Assembly (NCBI RefSeq): GCF_009371975.2
Contig: NZ_VIKT02000008.1
Coordinates: 56,965-120,964 of the forward strand
DNA length: 64,000 nucleotides
Reading direction: 5' to 3'
Source: Microcella pacifica
Lineage (GTDB): Bacteria > Actinomycetota > Actinomycetes > Actinomycetales > Microbacteriaceae
Shown here: in pieces, positions 57,967-64,000 of the stretch
Layout of the letters: each line of letters starts with the position of its first letter
Numbering within the stretch: position 1 is the stretch's first letter
Notes under the pieces: generated by a model
What the model saw: the letters and a program-made list of their open reading frames with translations, nothing else
Databases searched by the model: none
What the model was told of the DNA's origin: nothing
Program-made: the position numbers and the translations under genes

Positions 57967-59133
57967 ATGCCGACCGAGCGCGTCGCCCTGCTGGCTGTTC
58001 CCAGCGAGATTCTCAACGACCCGCGCGTGCGCCGCGAGATCGACTGGCTCACCGACGCCGGCTGGGTGGTCGACACCCTCGGCTTCGGCCCGCACCCCAG
58101 CCCCCAGGTGCGCACCCACTATGAGCTGCTGCCGCCGACCGTGTGGGAGTCGAGCCCGTGGCGGCAGCTCGTGCTGCACGGCCTCATGACGAACAGCGCC
58201 AAATTTCGCCGTATCATCCAGCAGCGCATCCCCACCGACGCAGCCGACGCGGTGCGCGCAGGTACCTACGACCTCATCGTCTTCAACGATCGTGAGCTGG
58301 CACCGTGGAGCCGCGACCGCGACGTCTTCGGCGGGCTCACCGCCACGCACCTCCACCTCGACATGCACGAGTACTTCACGCAGCGCATGCGCGAGCGCAC
58401 GCCCTTCGGGCTGCTCGCGTGGAGCTGGCAGCGCTGGCTCACCCGCCGGCTCGGCGACCCGCAGTTCACCACGCGCTCGACCGTGTCGCAGCGCCTCGCC
58501 GACTACTACGAGCATGATCGCGGGATGCCCCGGCCCGCGGTCGTGCGCAACATCCCTGAGTACGTCGAGCAGGAGCCCCGGGCCGTCGACCCGCAGCGCA
58601 TCCGCCTCATCTACCACGGCCTCGCCCACTGGGAGCGGGGCCTGCGCGATCTCATCGACACGATGGGGCTCGTCGACGACCGCTTCGAGCTCACGCTCAT
58701 GCTCACCGGCGACGACGCGATGATCGACGAAGTGCGGCGCATCGCGGCGCCGCACGGCGACCGCATCGTGCTTCGGCCCGGCGTGCCGGTCAAGGAGATC
58801 GCGCGCACCATCAACGAGTACGACCTCGCGATGATGGTCTACCGGCCCGTGTCGCCCAATGTGCGCTACATGCTGCCCAACAAGCTCTTCGAAGCCGTGC
58901 AGGGGCGCATCGGGGTCGTCACGGGCCGTAACGAGGTCATGATCGCCGAGCACGAGCCCTACGGCTTCGGCGTCGTCGTCGAGCCGTGGGGCGCGCAGAA
59001 GACCGCGGAGCTGCTCAACGCGCTCACGGCGGAGAAGGTGCAGCAGCTCAAGGAGGCCGCGCACGCCGCCGCGCCCGTGCTGCACTCGGAGAACGAGAAG
59101 CAGAACCTGCTGCAAACGGTGGGGGCACGATGA
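57967..59133 (+). CDS. Family 4 glycosyltransferase
   Basis: This protein has 388 residues. The GT-B N-terminal part reads RVALLAVPSEILNDPRVRREI, and the C-terminal part has IYHGLAHWERGLRDLIDTM and VRYMLPNKLFEAVQGRIGVV, the last being the donor site with its Glu. An AGGAGA ribosome binding site lies upstream. Its stop overlaps the start of the ABC exporter, so the two are co-translated and likely build and export the same glycan. Confidence 0.88.
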   Translation: MPTERVALLAVPSEILNDPRVRREIDWLTDAGWVVDTLGFGPHPSPQVRTHYELLPPTVWESSPWRQLVLHGLMTNSAKFRRIIQQRIPTDAADAVRAGTYDLIVFNDRELAPWSRDRDVFGGLTATHLHLDMHEYFTQRMRERTPFGLLAWSWQRWLTRRLGDPQFTTRSTVSQRLADYYEHDRGMPRPAVVRNIPEYVEQEPRAVDPQRIRLIYHGLAHWERGLRDLIDTMGLVDDRFELTLMLTGDDAMIDEVRRIAAPHGDRIVLRPGVPVKEIARTINEYDLAMMVYRPVSPNVRYMLPNKLFEAVQGRIGVVTGRNEVMIAEHEPYGFGVVVEPWGAQKTAELLNALTAEKVQQLKEAAHAAAPVLHSENEKQNLLQTVGAR

Positions 59134-60926
59134 AGTCGGCGTGGAGGGCCGCGATGGGCGTGCTGCGCATTCTGCCGCCGCAGGCCAAGCCGTTCCTCAT
59201 CATCTACTCGGTGACGCTCGGCATGCTCGCGATCCTCGACGCCATCGCGGTCGCCCTGCTCGCCGTCGTCATCGGCCCGATCCTCTCCAACAGCCCCGTC
59301 GACCTTCCGATCATCGGCCAGGTCGACGATCAGGGGCTCATCCTGCTGCTCGGCCTCGTGTGCGTGCTGATCATGTCGAAGTCGGTCATCGCCGTCGTGC
59401 TGCTGTGGGGCGCCACCCGCCGCTTCGCGCGTTACGAGCTCGACCTCGGCAGCCGCCTGTTCGAGACCTACGTGGCCGCATCGTGGACGGAGCGCCTCAA
59501 GCGCAACTCGGCCGACCTCGTGCGGCTGACCGACAATAGCGTCGCCGTCGTCATCGCAGGCCTGCTGCTGCCGGGCGCCACCCTGCTCGGCGAGGCGATG
59601 AGCTTCGTCGCGGTGCTCGGCGTGCTCGCGATCGCCCAGCCGACCGTCGCGCTCATCTCACTGCTCTACCTGGGCTTCATCGGCGCGATGCTGTACTTCT
59701 GGGTCACCCGCCGCTCGCGCGAGGCGGGCGCCGTCACCCTGCGCTACTCGCTGCGCACCTCGCGCCTCATCACCGAGATGATCGGCGCGCTCAAGGAGAT
59801 CACGCTGCGCGACCGTCTCGGCGCGATCGGCGACGTCGTGCGGGCGAACCGCTGGCACAGTGCGCGGGCCCGCGGCAACGCCGTCTTCCTCAAGGAGGTG
59901 CCGCGCTACGTGCTCGAGGCCGGCATCATCGGCGGCTTCCTGCTCGTCGGCGTCACCGGCTTCCTCACCGGCGGCACGACCGGGGCCATCACCGCAGTTG
60001 CTCTGTTCGGCCTCGCCGGCTTCCGCATCGCGCCCTCCATCGTGCGCTTCCAGTCGGTCGTGAACCAGGTGCAGATGGCGGCACCGCACGCCGAGCGCGT
60101 GCTCGACGAGATCGCCCGCAGCGAGCGCACCGCGGGCCGCGGCATCGACGAGCGCGACACCGCGACGCCCCCCGACCCCCCGCGCGAGATGGTGTTCGAG
60201 CGCGTCTCGTTCCGCTACTCCCCCGAGGCGGACGACGCCGTGCGCGAGGTCGGCCTCACCCTGCCGTTCGGGTCGGTCGCCGCCCTCGTCGGTGCCTCCG
60301 GCGCCGGCAAGTCGACGATGGTCGACCTCATGCTCGGGCTCCTGTCGCCGAGCGAGGGCACCGTGACGGTCGACGGCATCCCCCTCGATCAGGTGACCCG
60401 CTGGTGGCGCAGCCGCGTGGCCTACGTTCCCCAAGAGGTCTCGCTCTTCGACTCGACGGTCGCCCAGAACGTCGCGCTCACCTGGAGCGCCGACTTTGAT
60501 CGGGAGCGCGTGCGCGAAGCCCTCGCGATGGCGCAGCTGCTCGACGTCATCGAGGAGCGCGAGGGCGGCATCGACGCGCCCATCGGCGAGCGCGGCCTCG
60601 CGCTCTCCGGCGGTCAACGTCAGCGGCTCGGCATCGCCCGCGCCCTCTACGCGCAGCCGCTCGTGCTCGTGCTCGACGAGGCGACGAGCGCGCTCGACAC
60701 CCGCACCGAGGCCGCCGTGGCCGCCGCGATCGCCGAGCTGCGCGGCTCGACGACCGTCGTCTCCGTGGCCCACCGGCTCTCGACCGTCAAGAACGCCGAC
60801 ACCATCTTCTTCATGAGCGGCGGCCGCCTCGTGGGCGCGGGGCCCTTCGACGAGCTCGCCGCGACCGTGCCCGAGTTCGCCCAGCAGGTGAAGCTCGCCG
60901 GTCTCGGCGACGGCGAGCTGCGGTAG
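59130..60926 (+). CDS. ABC exporter half-transporter, lipid-linked glycan flippase-like
   Basis: This protein has 598 residues. An exporter-type membrane domain with about six segments covers 15-330. The ATPase domain has Walker A GASGAGKST, signature LSGGQRQRLG, Walker B VLVLDEATSALD and switch His in AHRLS. It resembles MsbA/PglK-type exporters, which work as homodimers. Position after a glycosyltransferase and beside surface genes suggests flipping of a lipid-linked sugar. A drug or peptide substrate cannot be excluded. Confidence 0.92.
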   Translation: MKSAWRAAMGVLRILPPQAKPFLIIYSVTLGMLAILDAIAVALLAVVIGPILSNSPVDLPIIGQVDDQGLILLLGLVCVLIMSKSVIAVVLLWGATRRFARYELDLGSRLFETYVAASWTERLKRNSADLVRLTDNSVAVVIAGLLLPGATLLGEAMSFVAVLGVLAIAQPTVALISLLYLGFIGAMLYFWVTRRSREAGAVTLRYSLRTSRLITEMIGALKEITLRDRLGAIGDVVRANRWHSARARGNAVFLKEVPRYVLEAGIIGGFLLVGVTGFLTGGTTGAITAVALFGLAGFRIAPSIVRFQSVVNQVQMAAPHAERVLDEIARSERTAGRGIDERDTATPPDPPREMVFERVSFRYSPEADDAVREVGLTLPFGSVAALVGASGAGKSTMVDLMLGLLSPSEGTVTVDGIPLDQVTRWWRSRVAYVPQEVSLFDSTVAQNVALTWSADFDRERVREALAMAQLLDVIEEREGGIDAPIGERGLALSGGQRQRLGIARALYAQPLVLVLDEATSALDTRTEAAVAAAIAELRGSTTVVSVAHRLSTVKNADTIFFMSGGRLVGAGPFDELAATVPEFAQQVKLAGLGDGELR

Positions 60927-60937
60927 CGCCGACCCAC

Positions 60938-62635
60938 CTAACAGGTTCTGAGCGACTCCACTCGGCCGCTCAGAGCGCTCGGGCCACCGACGAGGGTGAG
61001 CGAGCTCGACCCCTGTTCCAGCAGCAGAGCGCGAAGCTCGGGTCGCACGCACGTCGGCAGGCTCAGGTGCAGAGGGCCGCCGAGACTCACGGCGAGAGGC
61101 GCGGCGCCGAGGGCGTCGGGGAAGCTGAGGCCATTGGCGATGAGCGCGTTGTCGTTCGTGTCGAAGAAGAAGTCGTTGATGAGCTCACCGGTCTCGAAGC
61201 GGTCATCGCCACTGAAGCGGGTGACCTTGGCTAGGCCGTACTCCCTCTCCCATCGGTTCACCGCCAGAGCAGACACCGCGGAGTGGCCCCCTGCGACGTA
61301 GACGAGCGACGGCTCGTAGTCCTCCAGCGCATCCAGGGTCGTCTGGCTGAAGCTGCTCGCGTTTCCGTCGACCAGAAGGACGGGCATCCGTTCGGAGCCA
61401 GCGGCAGCCGCGGCCGACAGGGCATCCGCGAAGTTCGTGCCGGTCGCGATGACAATGCGGCTGCGCGGTGACCTCCACGCGCCGCTGTTGATGAGCTTGG
61501 CGGAGGTCTCGTAGCGGTCAGCGCCCGCGACGCGCGAGACCTCCCCGCCCCACGCATCGGCGATCTGCTGGATTCTGCGCTCGACCGAGCGCGAGATGAC
61601 CGCCGTGCCACCGACAACGGTGATGATCTCTGGCTCAAGCCTGCGAAGCTCGGCCGCGGTCGCCGAAGGGAAGCTGTTCTTGGGGGTGAGCAGGAGTGGC
61701 GACTTGGTGCTTCCTGCCACGGGGGCAGCGCTGAGAGCGTCGGCGAACGACTCGCCGCTGGCGATGTAGAGCTGGAAGATCGGCCCGCCGGACGGCTTCA
61801 TGGCCTTCGACACCGCCACGCTCGTGGCGTACCGGTCGGCACCGAACACTCTCTTCGTCTCGACATTCCACACCGGTGCCACCACCGCACCCACTGTCAC
61901 CGTCTCGCCGGAGGTCAGCGTGAAGACCGTCGCCTCATCGGCACTCGCCACGGCGGGGTGGAATGTGCGCGCCACCGCGAGCGACCCCGTCGCCGACCGG
62001 GTCTCGACCACGTAGCGCCCGATCGGCAGGGAACCGAAGGTGAAGGCGCCGGAGCTCGCGGTACGAGTCTGCGCGACCGGAACCCAGTCACCGGACGAGT
62101 TTTCTCGGTACGCGATCACCGTGACGCGGTCGCGCGCGCTCGCCCCCGACGTCGTCTGCACGGAGCCGGTGAGGGCGGCAGTCGGCCGCAGTGTGATCGT
62201 GATGGGCGTGTAGGAGAAGGCGGAGCGCCACGGCACGACGCGCGGCTCGGCCAGGCGGGCGTCGACGACATCGTTCTCGTAGGTGGGCACGACGGCGTAG
62301 CCGCCAATGTCGCCGCCCGGAGCCTCGGCGCGCACATGGAAGTCGTAGCCCTCGTAGTTGTCGAAGCTGCGCACTTCGACCGTCCCGGCCGAGTTGGTGG
62401 TCCTCGCCCCTCCCGACCAGCCAGCGGCAACGCCGTGCTCGCTGTGACTGATGCGCACTGTCGCCGAGGGCACCGCCACGGGGCCAGAACCGTCGTCGAA
62501 GAGCACAGTGACCGCCAGCTTGACGTCCGCGGCTGCGGGCGAGACTGCACCCAGCGGAGCCAGGAGACAGGCGAGAGCGATGGCCGCCGCAGCGGGGAGA
62601 ACAAGGGACCGGTGACCGGCACGACGACGAAGCAT
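60938..62635 (-). CDS. Secreted protein with prealbumin-like domains and three CWB2 repeats
   Basis: This protein has 565 residues. A signal peptide ends near 36 (SPAAAD). Two beta-rich Ig or prealbumin-like regions follow at about 37-140 and 150-245 (SSGAFTFGSLPIGRYVVETRS). Three CWB2 repeats cover 258-565 (RVFGADRYATSVAVS and others). No catalytic motif is seen, so it is likely a surface scaffold or adhesin. GAGAGGG precedes the ATG and a well-formed promoter lies upstream. It is convergent with the ABC exporter, 11 bases away. Confidence 0.9.
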   Translation of the reverse strand: MLRRRAGHRSLVLPAAAAIALACLLAPLGAVSPAAADVKLAVTVLFDDGSGPVAVPSATVRISHSEHGVAAGWSGGARTTNSAGTVEVRSFDNYEGYDFHVRAEAPGGDIGGYAVVPTYENDVVDARLAEPRVVPWRSAFSYTPITITLRPTAALTGSVQTTSGASARDRVTVIAYRENSSGDWVPVAQTRTASSGAFTFGSLPIGRYVVETRSATGSLAVARTFHPAVASADEATVFTLTSGETVTVGAVVAPVWNVETKRVFGADRYATSVAVSKAMKPSGGPIFQLYIASGESFADALSAAPVAGSTKSPLLLTPKNSFPSATAAELRRLEPEIITVVGGTAVISRSVERRIQQIADAWGGEVSRVAGADRYETSAKLINSGAWRSPRSRIVIATGTNFADALSAAAAAGSERMPVLLVDGNASSFSQTTLDALEDYEPSLVYVAGGHSAVSALAVNRWEREYGLAKVTRFSGDDRFETGELINDFFFDTNDNALIANGLSFPDALGAAPLAVSLGGPLHLSLPTCVRPELRALLLEQGSSSLTLVGGPSALSGRVESLRTC

Positions 62636-62661
62636 GAGACCCTCTCAGGGAGTTTTCTCGA

Positions 62662-62691
62662 AAGCTAATCGACGTATCTCGGCTTGTCCAA
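62662..62691 (-). promoter_or_regulatory. Promoter of the last CWB2 gene
   Basis: On the minus strand TTGGAC (62691-62686) and TAGCTT (62667-62662) are 18 bases apart. The leader of about 20 bases carries the GAGAGGG ribosome binding site. Confidence 0.55.
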
Positions 62692-62712
62692 TCGGGCTCG
62701 AGCGGGCCCTAC

Positions 62713-63891
62713 TCAGCCGAGCAGGAACGGCCCCAGCACCTGTGCCGAGCGGCGCCCGTCGTGCACGGCGCGCACGAAGTCGGGGCCGAGAGCCGCCGTC
62801 GCCCTCGCCGCCTCACGGTCGTCGAGCAGGCCGCGCAGCACCGTCTCGAGCTCAGCGGCGCGGGCCTGCACGATCGGCAGCCGCTGGCTCGTTGCCGCCA
62901 GCACTGTCTCGCGCGAGAAGTCGGCGACGTGGCTCACGACGACGCGGCCCGCCGCCATCGCCTCGCACGCCGCGACCCCGTAGATGCCCATCGAGAACTG
63001 GTCGAGCACGATGTCGGCGTCGCGGTAGGCGGCGACCATGCCCTCGTGGGGCAGTTTCTCCAGCCGGCGGTAGTCGATGAGACCCTGCTCGTGCAGGCGA
63101 TGCAGGGTGGGCTCCACGAGCTCGGAGCCCTTCATGGCGGCCCGAGAGGGTGCGTGCACGACGCGAGGCACGGCGCGCGACAGGGGCGCAGCATCCGTCG
63201 CCCATCGATCGACGTCGACGACGACCGGCAGCCACGTCGCCTGCGGAACGTCGCGCAGCAGGTCGGGAGTCGACACGAAGACGGGCAGGTCGAGCCGGTC
63301 GAGCAACGCGCGGTTGCGCTCGGTCAGCCGTTGATAGTGGGCGATCTGGTCGCCGAGCGCAGTGCGGAACGGCGAGTCGGCCTCGAGCTCGGCGTGCCGG
63401 CTCGGCAGGCGGATATCGCTGCCGTGGCACAGCATCGCCACGTGCAGACCGCGATCGAGCGCCCACTGCACCTGCTCGTCGACCGACTCCAGCAGCACGC
63501 CGCCGAAAGGCCAACGCTCCGCCTCGACGATGAGGTGGGTGAAGTCGCGTGCGACGACGGTGCGCTCGGCGCGCTGCCATCGGCCGGATGCCGCGTAGAC
63601 ACCGCGCGGCACCGGCGTATCGGCGGGGTGGCGGAACCCCGCTCGCAGCACCTCCACCATCGACACCGCGCCGACCCCCGGCAGGTGACGCTCGGCGGCG
63701 CGCGCCCACTGCCACGCCTGCCCGGCGAAGTTCGCGGGGGCGATGTAGAGACGCACGGGCGTCTCGGGGGCGCGGCTCGGCGCGGGAATGTCGGCGGGGC
63801 GGTAGCGGTACTCCCCCGGCAGCAGTCGGCCGACGAGCCCCTCCGGCAGGGCGCGGATCACGTGGCCCGCCAGACGCTTGAGGCGGCTCAC
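62713..63891 (-). CDS. GT-B glycosyltransferase-like protein, paralogue of the 56626 gene
   Basis: This protein has 392 residues. It shares with the 56626 protein the segments LYIAPANFAGQAWQWARAAE, MLCHGSDIRLPSRH, PVFVSTPDLLRDVP and GIYGVAACEAMAAGRVVVSH, across the full length. The GTG start overlaps the stop of the gene running in from the right edge. The two paralogues flank the family 4 transferase and ABC exporter. The sugar is unknown. Confidence 0.83.
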   Translation of the reverse strand: MSRLKRLAGHVIRALPEGLVGRLLPGEYRYRPADIPAPSRAPETPVRLYIAPANFAGQAWQWARAAERHLPGVGAVSMVEVLRAGFRHPADTPVPRGVYAASGRWQRAERTVVARDFTHLIVEAERWPFGGVLLESVDEQVQWALDRGLHVAMLCHGSDIRLPSRHAELEADSPFRTALGDQIAHYQRLTERNRALLDRLDLPVFVSTPDLLRDVPQATWLPVVVDVDRWATDAAPLSRAVPRVVHAPSRAAMKGSELVEPTLHRLHEQGLIDYRRLEKLPHEGMVAAYRDADIVLDQFSMGIYGVAACEAMAAGRVVVSHVADFSRETVLAATSQRLPIVQARAAELETVLRGLLDDREAARATAALGPDFVRAVHDGRRSAQVLGPFLLG

Positions 63892-64000
63892 GCGCGCGCC
63901 TCCCGCGCCGGGCGGGCGCGGCCGTGCGGCGTGGCGGCGGCCAGCTCGACGGCGTCGGCGGCGCGGCCCGCGACCGCGGCGAGTGACACACGCTTGCGCG
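63888..64000 (-). CDS. C-terminal fragment of an unidentified gene at the right edge
   Basis: Only about 37 codons are inside the window, ending ALAAATPHGRA-type Ala/Arg-rich sequence and a TGA that overlaps the next start as GTGA. The close overlap shows it is the upstream member of the same operon as the glycosyltransferase at 62713. Too little is present to identify it. Confidence 0.55.
   Translation of the reverse strand, partial: RKRVSLAAVAGRAADAVELAAATPHGRARPAREARA

Overview
The window is a high-GC chromosomal segment (about 70% G+C by eye) from an actinobacterium, most likely a member of the Microbacteriaceae. The basis is the gene content and order: mtrA-mtrB-lpqB-comF-hpf-secA followed by an Rv3235-type gene, then ahcY, manB, a DUF3499 gene, a degenerate zinicin-type gene, a large membrane glycosyltransferase and a whiB gene, then manA. 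This is the block known around Rv3235-Rv3260c in mycobacteria, in a rearranged form. Many genes overlap as ATGA or GTGA. Many others have a TAnnnT hexamer 6-7 bases before the start codon, which suggests leaderless transcripts.

Region by region. 1-3.3 kb: the end of a CpaE/MinD-like ATPase and SAF-domain pair, a small helix-turn-helix protein, a conserved hypothetical and an Rv3235-family protein. 3.3-12 kb, minus strand: secA, ribosome hibernation factor, comF, lipoprotein lpqB and the MtrAB two-component system. 12.1-17.7 kb, plus strand: a tightly overlapping operon of a multi-pass membrane protein, DUF4129, DUF4350, a MoxR ATPase and a DUF58 protein. 17.9-20 kb: a Fur-family repressor overlapping a catalase gene. 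20.2-26.8 kb: SpoIIM and RDD membrane proteins, an FkbM methyltransferase, ahcY, manB, DUF3499 and the degenerate metallopeptidase. 26.9-31.6 kb: DUF5719, a 1007-residue glycosyltransferase and whiB.

From 31.8 kb to the right end the window becomes a cell-surface region. It holds five secreted proteins with three C-terminal cell-wall-binding type 2 (CWB2) repeats each. These repeats are joined to different partners: two carry Ig or carboxypeptidase-regulatory-like domains, one a class A beta-lactamase-like domain plus an SH3-like tail, one a chymotrypsin-fold protease and one a putative lysozyme-like domain. Interleaved with them are polysaccharide genes: two galE, manA, Gmd and a Gmd-like paralogue, a UDP-glucuronate decarboxylase, an RmlC-like cupin, six glycosyltransferases, two FkbM/Wzy-type gene groups and an ABC flippase-like exporter. 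A HicAB toxin-antitoxin pair sits inside this region.

How the parts fit together (inference): manA and manB supply mannose phosphates, Gmd and its neighbour turn GDP-mannose into deoxysugars, galE and the decarboxylase supply UDP-sugars, the glycosyltransferases assemble chains, and the ABC protein and Wzy-like proteins export and polymerise them. The CWB2 proteins may be held non-covalently on that polymer, as in clostridial S-layer and PSII loci. A triple 9-bp GTnAC repeat in front of one CWB2 gene resembles known MtrA sites and could tie the surface genes to the MtrAB system in the same window. No tRNA, rRNA, CRISPR array or intact insertion sequence was seen, and no gene-free stretch exceeds 300 bases.
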